Source: Streptomyces sp. NBC_01788
GTDB lineage: Bacteria > Actinomycetota > Actinomycetes > Streptomycetales > Streptomycetaceae
Length of the DNA stretch: 64,000 nucleotides
Direction: 5' to 3'
Assembly: GCF_035917575.1 (NCBI RefSeq)
Contig: NZ_CP109090.1
Coordinates: forward strand, 7,130,001-7,194,000
In this document: positions 46,701 through 58,700 of the stretch, in pieces
How positions within the stretch are numbered: the stretch's first letter is position 1
Layout: each line of letters opens with the position of its first letter
Notes under the pieces: generated by a model
What the model saw: only the letters and a program-made list of their open reading frames with translations
The model's database searches: none
What the model was told of the DNA's origin: nothing
Made by a program: the position numbers and the translations under genes

Positions 46701-49700
46701 CCTCGAAGCTCGCCGGCAGTGGGTTCCCGGGGACGGGGACTGCGGTGTCGTTGTCGTCGACCAGGATGCGCTGTCGTTCCTCGGGGGCCAGCACGTCGAT
46801 CGCGCCGATCGGCCGGTCCGGATCGGCGACCACGGCCTCCAGCAGCCGCGTCCAATGAGCGAACAGCGTCTCCACCGTCGCACGGTCGAACAGGTCGGTG
46901 GCGTATTCGACCGCCCCGGAGATACCGGCGGGGGCGCCGCCACCGGAGCGTTCGAAGAGGCTGATGCCAAGGTCGAACTTGGCGGTGCCGGTGGGCGCCG
47001 CCACGTGTGAGACCCGCAGATCCGGCAGGTCGAAGTCACCCATGGGCGCGTTCTGCAGGGCGAACATGACCTGGAAGAGCGGGTGGTGGGAGAGCGACCG
47101 CCTGGGGTTGACCACCTCCACCAGGTGCTCGAAGGGCACGTCCTGGTGGGCGAACGCCTCCAGCGCGGACTCCCGTACCCGGCCCAGCAGTTCCGTGAAC
47201 GATGGGTCACCGGACAGATCGGTGCGCATCACGAGGGTGTTGACGAAGAACCCGACCAGGTCGTCCAGGGCCTCGTCGGTGCGCCCCGCGATGGGACTGC
47301 CGACTGCGATGTCGGTGCCCGCGCCGAGCCGGCCGAGCAGCGCCGCCAGCGCGGCCTGGAGGACCATGAACATGCTGGCGCCGGAGCGGCGGGCCAGGTC
47401 GGCCAGCCCGGCGTGCAGAGCGGGACCCATCTCGACCAGGAGAAGTCCGCCCCGGTACGAGGCGACAGCCGGGCGCGGCCGGTCCGACGGCAGCGCGATC
47501 TGCTCGGGCAGACCGGCCAGTTGCCCGGTCCAGTACGACAGTTGGCGGGCGAAGACGCTCTTCTCGTCGCCGGGGTCACCGAGCAGGTCCCGCTGCCACA
47601 GGGTGTAGTCCGCGTACTGCGCCGGCAGCGGTGACCAGTCCGGCTTGCCGCCCTCGCGGCGGGCCGTGTAGGCCGTCGCGAGGTCCCGGGAGAGCGGACC
47701 GGTCGACCATCCGTCACCGGCGATGTGGTGGATCACGAGGAGCAGCACGTGCTCGTTCGGCGTCAGTTCGAACAGCTCGGCGTGCAGGGGAGGTTCGCTT
47801 GCCAGGTCGAACGGGTGCCGGGCGGCTTCCGCGAGCTGCTCGGACAGGGCACCGCGACTGGTCACGGTCAGTCGTACCCGCGGCCGGGCCTCGTCGACGT
47901 CCAGCACCCGCTGGTACGGCACCCCGTCGCTCTCGGCGAAGACCGTCCGCAGGCTCTCGTGACGGGCCACCACATCGGCCAGCGCGTCGCGCAGCGCCTG
48001 CTGGTCGAGGTCTCCCGTGAGAAGCAACGCGAGCGGGATGTTGTACGTGGCGCTCGTGCCCTCCATGCGGTCCAGGAACCACAGGCGGCGCTGCGCGAAG
48101 GAGAGCGGGATCCGCTCGGGGCGCTCGGCGGCGGTCAGCGCGGGACGTGCCTGCCCGGCGCCGTCGAGCGCCGCGGCGAGCCCCGCCACGGTCGGCGCCT
48201 CGAACAGGATGCGCAGACCGAGCTCGGCACCGAGGACCGTGCGAACACGGGCGGCAAGCCGGGTGGCCAGCAAGGAGTGGCCGCCCAGGTCGAAGAAGCC
48301 GTCGTCCACACCGACGTCGGACACCCCCAGCACCTCGGCGAAGAGTTCGCACAGAATCTGCTCCCGCGGTGTGCGGGGCGCCCGCCCGGATCCGGCTCCG
48401 CCGAACTCCGGCTCGGGGAGGGCGGCGTGGTCGAGCTTGCCGTTGGGCGTCAGCGGCAGGGCGTCGAGCGTGACGACCGCCGACGGCACCATGTAGTCCG
48501 GGAGCCGCTCGCGCAGGTAGGCGCGCAACCGCTCGGGTTCGTCGGTCGCGGACACCGCGTAGGCCACCAGCCGGTCCTGGCGGGCGATCACGGCTGCCTG
48601 GGCGACGTCGGGGTGGGTGGTGAGTACGGCCTCGATCTCGCCGGGTTCGATGCGGAAGCCGCGGACCTTGACCTGTTGGTCGGCTCGGGTGATGTATTCG
48701 AGGTTGCCGTCGGTGCGTCGGCGTACGAGGTCGCCGGTGCGGTACATGCGGGTGCCTGCGGGGCCGTACGGGTCGGCGAGGAAGCGTTCGGCGGTGAGTG
48801 CTGGGCGGTTGAGGTAGCCGCGGGCCAGTCCGGCGCCGGCCACGTACAGTTCGCCGGGGACGCCTGCTGGTACGGGTTGCAGGTGTTCGTCGAGTACGTA
48901 GACCCGGGTGTTGGCGATGGGGCGGCCGATCGAGGGTGCCTGATCGCAGGGGGCCAGCGGTTGGCTCATCGTGGCGCAAACGGTGGTTTCGGTCGGTCCG
49001 TACGCGTTGATCATGCGTCGGCCGGGCGCCCACCGCGCCACCAGCTCCGGAGAGCACGCCTCACCCGCGACGACCAGGGTCGACAGCGTCAGGTCGGCCG
49101 CGCCGAACGCGGACAGGGCCGAGGGCGGCAGAGTGACGTGGGTGACGCCGAGGTCCCGGTCCGCGAGCGCCTTCAGGGGTTCCTCGGACGGTGCCAGTAC
49201 CAGGGCCGCGCCGGTCAGCAGGGCACCGCACAGATCCCAGAACGAGGCGTCGAAACTGGGCGAGGAGACCTGGAGCACCCGGCTTTCCACGTCGAGCCCG
49301 AGGCGTTCCACCTGCGCCGCGACGAGGCTGGTGACACCTGCGTGGCTGACCACGACGCCCTTGGGGCGGCCGGTCGAGCCCGAGGTGTAGATCACGTACG
49401 CGGGATGGCGCGGGTCCAGTGCGACGACGGGATCCGTGTCAGGGAAGCCGGAAGCACCGGCGATCAGGGTGGGGTCGTCCACGACCAGCGCGGGTCGCGC
49501 ATCCTCCAGCATGAAGTCGACCCGGGAGCGCGGATACTCCGGATCGACCGGCAGATACGCGGCTCCTGCCTTCATCACGCCGAGCGTCGCCACCACCAGT
49601 TCCGCCGAGCGTGGCAGCACCAGGGCCACGACCTGCTCCGGACCCACACCCCGCCCGATCAGCTCGTGTGCGAACCGGTTCGCCCGGGCGTTCAACTCGC

Positions 49701-52700
49701 CGTACGTGAGAGTTGTTTCACCGGCAGTCAGGGCCACCGCGTCCGGTGTGGCCCGGACCTGTGCCTCGAAGGCCGCCGGCAGTGGGTTCCCGGAGACGGG
49801 AATTGCGGAGGCGTTGTCGTCGACGAGGATGCGCTGTCGTTCCTCGGGGGCCAGCACGTCGATCGCGCCGATTGGTCGGTTCGGGTCGGCGACCACGGCC
49901 TCCAGCAGCCGCGTCCAACGAGCGAACAGCGTTTCCACCGTCGCACGGTCGAACAGGTCGGTGGCGTACTCCAGGAGCGCGTCCAGCCCACCCGGCGCCC
50001 CGTCCGGGCCTCGGCGCTCGGCGAGGCTGAGGGTGAGGTCGACCCGGGAGGTGCTGGTGGCCACGGGCACCCCGGACACCGTGAGACCGGGCAGGGTGAA
50101 GTCGCCCATGGGCGCGTTCTGCACGCCCAGCATGGTCTGGAACAGCGGGTGGTGGGAGAGCGACCGGACGGGGTTGACCACCTCCACCAGGTGCTCGAAG
50201 GGCACGTCCTGGTGGGCGAACGCCTCCAGCGCGGACTCCCGTACCCGGCCCAGCAGTTCGCTGAAGGTGGGGTTGCCCGAGGTGTCGGTGCGCATCACGA
50301 GGGTGTTGACGAAGAACCCGACCAGGTCGTCCAGGGCCTCGTCGGTGCGTCCCGCGACGGGGCTGCCGACTGCGATGTCGGTGCCGGCGCCGAGCCGGGT
50401 GTACAGGGCGGCGAGTCCGGCCTGCAGCACCATGAACAGACTTGCCCCACAGCGCCGGGCCAGGTCACCCAGCCCGGCGTGGAGCGCGGCGTCCAGTTCG
50501 AGGGCGACCAGGTCACCGCGGTGGGAGGCGGTCGCCGGACGAGGGCGGTCGGCGGGGAGCCCGACCTGGTTCGGCAGCTCCGCCAACTGTCGCTTCCAGT
50601 AAGCGACTTGCTGGGCGAAGGCGCTGTCGGTGTCGCACTCGTCGCCGAGGATGTCGTGCTGCCACAGGGTGTAGTCGGCGTAGCTCACCGGCAACGGCGG
50701 CCATGCGGGCGCCTCACCCCGGCACCGGGCGGTGTAGGCCGTCGCCAGGTCGCGGGACAGCGGCCCCAGTGACCAGCCGTCACCGGCGATGTGATGCAGA
50801 ACGACCAGCAGGACGTGCTCATCGGGTGCCAGCGCGAACAGCTCGGCCCTGACGGGCGGTTCGGCGGCCAGGTCGAAGCCGCGGGCCGCCCGCGCGCGCA
50901 ACACCTCCGGCAGCTCCGCCTCGGTGGTTTCGGTGACGGACAGCGGGATCCCGGCCTCGGCGGCGTCGAGGGTCCGCTGGTACGGCACGCCGTCACGGTG
51001 CGGGAACACCGTACGCAGGGGTTCATGGCGAGTCGCCACGTCCGTCAGTGCGGCCTCCAGCGCGCGGCGGTCGAGGTCGCCGGTGAGCCGCAGCGCCAGC
51101 GGCATGTGGTAGGTGGCGCTGGGCCCTTCCATCTGGTGGAGGAACCACAGACGGCGCTGGGCGAACGACAGCGGCGTGGGCTCGGGGCGCTGCCGTGCCA
51201 CCAGGGGTGTCCGGGCGGTGGCGGCGCTGTGCAGTGCGGCGGCGAGTCCGGCCGGTGTCGGGGCCTCGAAGAGCGTCCGGAGCTCCAGTTCCGCGCCGAG
51301 GGTGACGCGAATCCGCGAGACCAGCCGGGTGGCCAGCAGCGAATGGCCGCCCAGGTCGAAGAAGTCGTCGTCCACACCGGCCTGGGGCACACCCAGTACT
51401 TCGGCGAAGAGCTCGCAGAGGATCTGCTCCTGCGGGGTGCGCGGTGCCCGAGCGCCCGGGCTGTCGCCGCCCGGTGCGGGCAGCGCGCCGCGGTCCAGCT
51501 TGCCGTTGGGGGTCAGCGGAAGGGCCTCCAGGGTGACGATCGCCGACGGCACCATGTAGTCAGGAAGCCGTTCCCGCAGGTATGCGCGGATGCCGTCCAC
51601 TCCTGCGCCGCTGGTTACCACGTAGGCCACCAGCCGGTCCTCCCGGGCCACGACCGCGGCCTGCGCGACCGAGGGATGGGCGGCCAACTGGGACTCGATC
51701 TCGCCGGGTTCGACGCGGAACCCGCGCACCTTGACCTGGTGGTCCACCCGGCCGAGGAACTCCAGCTCGCCGTCGGCCCGCCACCGGACGAGGTCACCGG
51801 TGCGGTACATCCGCGAGCCGGCCGGACCGTACGGGTTCGCCACGAACCGGCTTGCCGTCAGGCCCGGCCGGCCCAGGTAGCCGCGGGCCAGCTGCGCACC
51901 GGCCAAGTACAGCTCACCCGCGACACCGGGCGGCACCGGCCGCAGCGCGGAGTCGAGCACGTACACCTGGCAGTTGGCGATGGGACGGCCGATGGGGACC
52001 GGCAGCGGGCACTCGGAGAGGTCGGCGGGGAGCGGGTAGGCGGTGACCACGTGGGTCTCGGCGGGGCCGTAGTGGTTGTGCAGGACCCGGTCGGCGCGGT
52101 GGGTGCCGAGGCCCCGGACCTGGGTGCCCAGCCGCATCGCCTCGCCGGCTTGTGCGATCACCCGCAGGCTCGGCAGGTCACGCCCCTGCTCGGCGGCCGC
52201 CTCGGCGAGCGCCTCGAGCACGAGGTTGGGCGCGTAGAGCTCCTCCACCCCGTGCTCGTCGATCCACTGGGCCAGCAGCTCGGCGCTGCGGCGCTGCCCG
52301 TCGGAGGGAACCACCAGGGTCTTGCCGAACAACAGGGCGGAGAGCATCTCCTGCGCGGAGACGTCGAAGCTGACCGCGGTGAACTGGGCCACCCGCGTGC
52401 CGGGTTGACCACCGATGGCGCGGTGGTGCCACTGGAGGAGGTTCACCAGGGCGCCGGAGGGCATGACGACGGCCTTGGGGAGGCCGGTGGACCCGGACGT
52501 GTAGATGACGTACGCCGGGTGACGCGGATCGGTCGCGACCGCGGGATCGGTGTCCGGGTGCCCGGGCCCCGCCTCGACGTCCCGCGAGTCGTCCAGGACC
52601 ATGGCCGGGCGCGCGTCGTCCAGCATGAACGCGACCCGGGACTCCGGGTACTCCGGGTCGATCGGAAGGTAGGCGGCACCGGTCTTCAGCACCGCCAGCA

Positions 52701-55700
52701 CGGCGACCGCGAATCCGGCCGAACGCGGAAGCCGCAGCGCGACGATCCGCTCCGGGCCGGCTCCCCGCTGGATCAGGGCATGGGCGAGCCGGTTGGCGCG
52801 GGCGTCGAGCTCGGCGTACGTGAGTGTGGTGTCGCCGCAGATCACGGCGGGCGCGTCGGGTGTGGCCCGCACCTGGGCCGCGAACAGGCCGGGCAGGCTG
52901 GTGCCGGGGAACTCGACAGCGGTCGCGTTGCGTCCGATCAGCAGGGCATCGCGCTCGTCGGCCGTGAGGATGCCGAACGAGCTGATCGGCCGGTCGGGCT
53001 GGGCGACCGCCGCGCGCAGCAGCCGCACCCAGCGGGCGAACAGCGTCTCGACCGTCTCCTGGTCGAAGAGATCGGTGCCGAACTCGACGTATCCGTGGAT
53101 CCCCCCGGGCGTGCCGGTGTCGCCGCGTTCCACCAGGTGGAACCCGAGGTCGAACATGGCTGTCGGGGTGTGCACGAGATGGACCTCGGCGTGTACGCCG
53201 GGCAGGTCGAAGGCGCTGCGCGGCACGTTCTGCAGTGCGAGCATCACCTGGAACAGCGGTTGCCGGGAGAGTGAGCGGGCCGGGTTCAGGGCCTGCACCA
53301 GGTGCTCGAACGGCAGGTCCTGGTGCGCGTAGGCGCCCAGGGCCTGTTCCCGCACCCGGCCCAGCAGTTCGGCGAAGGTCGGATCGCCCGAGGTGTCGGT
53401 GCGCAGGACGAGCGTGTTGACGAAGAAGCCGACGAGGTCGTCCAGCGCCTGGTCGGTGCGGCCGGCGATGAGGCTGCCGACGGGGATGTCGGTGCCCGCG
53501 CCCATCCGGGTCAGGAGCGCGGCGATTCCGGCCTGCAGCACCATGTACGTGCTGACGCCGTGCTCCCGGGCCAGCGCGGTGAGCCCCCGGTGAAGGTCCG
53601 CGTCGAGCTCCACGGTCAGATGGCGGCCGTCGTACGAGGTGGTGGCGGGGCGGGGTCGGTCGGTGGGCAGCGGGATCTGCTCCGGCAGCCCGGCCAGCGT
53701 CGTCGTCCAGTAAGCGGTCTGGCGGGCGGACAGGCTGCCGGGGTCGTGCGGCTCGCCCAGCAGCTCCTCCTGCCACAGCGTGTAGTCGGCGTAACTCACC
53801 GGCAGGCACGCCCACTTCGGCTCCGAGCCGTTCAGCCGTGCCGTGTATGCCGTGGACAGGTCGGCGGCCAGGGGACCCAGCGACCAGCCGTCACCGGCGA
53901 TGTGGTGGACCACGATCAGCAGGACGTGCTCATCCGGACCGAGCGCGAACAGCTCGGCGCGCACCGGTGGTTCGGTGACGAGATCGAAACCGCGTCGCAC
54001 GGCCTGTCCGAGCAGCTCCGGCAGTTCGGCCTCGGTGGCCCCGACGACCGGCAATTCGGGGCGAACTCTCGAAATGTCCAGGATCTGCTGGTACGGAACG
54101 CCGTCGTGTTCCGGGAAGACCGTCCGCAGCGTCTCGTGCCGGGCGATGACGTCGGTGAGGGCTGCCCGCAGGGCGGCGCTGTCGAGGTCTCCGGTGAGCC
54201 GCCAGGCCAGCGGGATGTGGTGGGCGGGGCCGGCGCCCTCCAGTTGGTGCAGGAACCAAAGACGCCGTTGCGCGGAGGAGAGCGGAATCCGCGCGGGGCG
54301 CTGCCGAGGGACCAGCGCCCGGCGCGCCTGCCCGGCCTCGCCGAGACCCGCCGACAGACCCGCCACCGTCGGGGTCTCGAACAGGGCGCGCAGCTCCAGT
54401 TCCACACCCAGTGCCGCGCGCACCCGGGCGACCAGGCGCGTCGCGAGCAGCGAATGGCCGCCCAGGTCGAAGAAGTCGTCGTCGACCGTCACCTTCGGCA
54501 CGCCCAGCACCTCGGCGAACAACTCGGTGAGGAGCTGCTCCTGCGGCGTCCGGGCGGCCCGGCCGCCCGGAGTGGTGGTGACCTCGGGCTTCGGCAGCGC
54601 GGCGCGGTCGAGCTTGCCGCTGGCGGTCAGCGGCAGTGCGTCCAGGGTCACGAACGCGGCCGGGAACATGTACTCCGGGAGCCGGTCCCGCAGATGGGCC
54701 CGCAGCTCTTCGGGCCGTGGCGTGCGGTCCTTCGCCGGCACCAGGTAGGCGACGAGCCTGGTGTCGTCCGCCCGGTCCTGGCGGGCGAGGACGGCGACCT
54801 GGCCGATCTCCGGATGGCCGGCCAGCGCGGCCTCGATCTCGCCGGGTTCGATACGGAACCCGCGCACCTTGACCTGCTGGTCGACGCGGCCGATGTACTC
54901 CAGGTCGCCGTCGGTGCGCCGGCGTACGAGGTCGCCGGTGCGGTACATGCGGTTGCCTGCGGGGCCGTACGGGTCGGCGACGAACCGTTCGGCGGTGAGT
55001 CCAGGGCGGTTGAGATAGCCGCGGGCCAGTCCGGCGCCGGCCACGTACAGTTCGCCGGGGACGCCCGGCGGTACCGGTCGCAGGCGTTCGTCGAGCACGT
55101 ACACCCGGGTGTTCGCGATGGGACGGCCGATCGACGGTGCCTGATCGCAGGGGACGAGCGGCTCGCTCATCGTCGAGACCACCGTGGTCTCCGTCGGCCC
55201 GTACACGTTGATCATGCGGCGGCCGGGCGCCCACCGTTCGACCAGCTCCGCCGGACACGCCTCACCCCCGACGATCAGCGTCGACACCGACAGCGCGCCC
55301 TCCGGTACGGCGGCGAGTACCGAGGGCACCAGCGTCACGTGTGTCACTTCGGCGGCGGGGTCGGTCAGGGCCGACAGTGGCGATCCGGTGTGCGGCAGCA
55401 CCAGCGTGGCGCCGGTCAGCAGCGAGGTGAAGAGCTCCGACACCGACGCGTCGAAGCTGGGCGAGGCGAACTGCAGCACACGGCTGCGCGTGTCGATGGC
55501 GAACCGCTCCACCTGCGCCGCGACCAGGGCGACCACGCCCGCGTGGCCGACCACGACGCCCTTGGGGCGGCCGGTCGAACCGGAGGTGTAGATCACGTAC
55601 GCGGGGTTGTCCGGGGCTACGACGGTCCGGGGGTCGGTTTCCGGCAGGGCCTCCAGCAGGGCGGCTGCGTCGGGGGAGTCCAGCACCAGGCGGTCGGGTT

Positions 55701-58700
55701 CCTGCGCGCCGAGCGGGCGGTCGTCGAACGCGCTGCTGGTGAGCAACAACTTGGGCCGGGCGTCGCGGACCATGAACTCCAGCCGGGCGGCTGGGTAGTC
55801 CGGGTCCAGTGGCAGGTAGGCGGCGCCGGCCTTGAGCGCGGCGAGCACGCCGACGACCAGGTCGACGGAGCGTGGCAGCGCGAGCGCCACGATGTCCTCG
55901 GGCCCCACACCGCGGCCGGTCAGCGCATGAGCGAGCCGGTTCGCACGGGTGTTGAGCTCGGCGTACGTCAGTGTGGTGTCGCCGCACGCCACGGCGACCG
56001 CGTGGGGGTGGGCGTGGACCTGTGCCTCGAACAGGGCCGGCAGCGCGACCGCGGGCGCCTCCGCGGTGGTGCCGTCGGCGGCCGCCAACTGCCGGCGTTC
56101 GTCGGCGCTGAGGATGTCGTACTCGCTGATCAGCCGCTCGGGGTCCTCGGTCGCGGCCTCCAGCAGCCGTACCCACCGCTCGGTCATCGACCGCACGGTC
56201 CGCGGGTCGTACAGATCTCCGGCGTACTCGATGAACCCGTCGATGCCCTCGGGGGATCCGTCCTCACCGTGGCGCTCGGACATCGAGAAGACCAGGTCGA
56301 GCTTGGAGGTGGTCGTCGTCAGCCGGACGCCGGCGACGTCCAGACCCGCCAGGGCGAGGTCGGCCCTGGGGGCGTTCTGCAGCACCAGCATGACCTGGAA
56401 CAGCGGATGGTGCGCGAGTGACCGGGCCGGGTTGAGGACCTCCACCAGGTACTCGAACGGCACGTCCTGGTGGGTGTAGGCGCCGAGCGCCACATCGCGG
56501 ACGCGGCCCAGCAGACGAGCGAAGCTCGGGTCGCCGCTGGTGTCGGTGCGGAACACCAGGGTGTTGACGAAGTACCCGATCAGCTCGTCCAACGCCTGGT
56601 CGGTCCGCCCCGCGATCAGGCTGCCGACCGGGATGTCGGTCCCCGCGCCCAGCCGGCTCAGCAGCGCCGCGAGCCCGGCCTGCAGCACCATGTACAGGCT
56701 GGTGTCGTGGTCGCGTGCCAACTCACGCAGTTTCCGGTGGAGTTCGGCGCTCAGTTCGACGGTCACGAAGCCGCCGCGGTGGGACGCGATCGCGGGGCGG
56801 GGCCGGTCGGTGGGGAGTTGGATCTGTTCGGGCAGCCCGGCCAGGTTCTCCGTCCAGTAGGCGGCCTGGCGGGCGAAGAGGCTGTCCGGGTCGGTGTGGT
56901 CCCCGAGCAGCCGATGCTGCCAAAGGGTGTAGTCGGCGTACTGCACCGGCAGTTGCCCCCACTGCGGCTGCCGGCCCTGGCAGCGGGCCGCGTACGCGGC
57001 GGTCAGGTCGTGCGCCAGGGGACCGAGGGACCAGCCGTCACCGGCGATGTGGTGGATGACGAGCAGCAGCACGTGCTCGTCGGGCCGCGGGGTGAAGAGC
57101 TCGGCGTGGAGGGGTGGTTCGGCGGCGAGATCGAACGAGTGGGTCAGCGCTTCGGCGAGGGCGCGATCCAGCTCCTCCTCGGTGGTGGAGGCCGGACGCA
57201 GCCTCACACGGGCGTCCGCCGGGCTCACCACCTCCTGGTGAGGCGCGCCGTCGATCTGCGGGTACACCGTGCGCAGGCTCTCGTGCCGGGCCACCACGTC
57301 CGCCAGGGCGGCCTCCAGGGCGATCCGGTCGAGGGGGCCCGTCAGGCGCCAGGCCATGGGGATGTTGTAGTTGCCGGTGGCGCCCTCCAGCTGGTGCAGG
57401 AACCACAGGCGCCGCTGCGCGAAGGAGAGCGGGATCCGCTCGGGGCGCTCCTGCGGGGTCAGCGCCGGCCGTGCCTCCCCGGCCTTGGCGAGGCTCGCGG
57501 CGATGCCCGCGGGGGTCGGCGCCTCGAACAGGGTGCGCAGCTCCAGCTCGACCCCGAGGGTGGCGCGGACCCGGGCCACCAGCCGGGTGGCGAGCAGGGA
57601 GTGGCCGCCCAGATCGAAGAAGCCGTCGTCCACCCCGGCCTCGGCCACACCGAGGATCTCGGCGAACAGCTCGCACAGGATCTGCTCCTGCGGCGTGCGC
57701 GGAGTCCGGCCGCCGCCCGTGCGGCCAAACTCCGGCTCGGGCAGCGCCCCGCGGTCGAGCTTGCCGTTGGTGGTCAGCGGCAGCGTGTCCAGCGGCACGA
57801 AGGCAGCGGGGATCATGTACTCCGGCAGCCGCTCCCGCAGGTGTTCACGGAGCACGGCCGACTGCGGGGCGGCGCCGGACGCGGGCACCACGTAGGCGAC
57901 GAGACGGGTGTCGTCGGCGCGGTCCTGACGGGCGAGGACGGCCACCTGAGCGACGTCGGGATGATCGGCCAACGCGGCCTCGATCTCCCCGAGTTCGATG
58001 CGGAACCCGCGCACCTTGACCTGGTCGTCGGCGCGCCCGACGAACTCCAGCGTGCCGCGGGAGCTCCAGCGGACCACGTCACCGGTGCGGTACATCCGCG
58101 CCCCCGGCCGACCGTACGGGTCGGCCACGAAGCGCCCGGCGGTGAGCCCCGGCCGGTTCAGGTAGCCGCGGGCGAGACCGGGACCGGCCACGTAGAGTTC
58201 ACCCGCCACACCGGGCGGCACCGGTTGCAGATGGGCGTCGAGCACATAGGTGCGCAGGTCCGGCATGGCGGTGCCGATGTCGCCCGCGGCCCCGGTCACG
58301 GTGCTGTGCCGGTCGAGGGCGGCGTAGGTGACGTGCACGGTCGTCTCGGTGATGCCGTACATGTTCACCAGGACCGGGGCGTCGTCCTGGTGGCGCCGGT
58401 ACCAGTCGGCGAGCCGGGCCGGCTCGAGCGCCTCGCCGCCGAAGATCACGGTGCGCAGGGCAAGCGCACCGCCGGTCCGCGGGTCGTCCTGATCGGCCCG
58501 CATCAGCTGGTAGAACGCGGATGGCGTCTGGTTGAGCACGGTGACGCCTTCGTCGGCGAGCAGCCGCAGGAAGCGGTCCGGGGAACGGCTGACGTCGTGC
58601 TGCACGACGACGAGCCGCCCACCGTGCAGCAGCGGGCCCCACAGTTCCCACACCGAGAAGTCGAAGGCGTACGAGTGGAAGAGCGTCCACACGTCATCGG

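Larger units (their letters stand above)
43828..48138 (-). other. NRPS module 6: C-A-NMT-T, N-methyl-Tyr
   Basis: Residues about 5231-6667. The pocket D-A-S-T-V-A-A-V-C-K is the Tyr/beta-hydroxy-Tyr code of glycopeptide synthetases. An N-methyltransferase domain (about 6115-6540; SAM motif E6196-V-G-A-G-T-G, then NSVVQYFP) is inserted between A8 and A10. Carrier S6622. The A domain is a mosaic of module 5 and module 3 sequence. Confidence 0.85.

Noticed and set aside
43828..48138. Glycopeptide-type beta-hydroxytyrosine module
   Set aside because: The pocket code would allow it, but the N-methyltransferase domain, absence of an X domain or cross-linking P450 set, and the Val-TE ending fit N-Me-Tyr of an Ahp peptide better.
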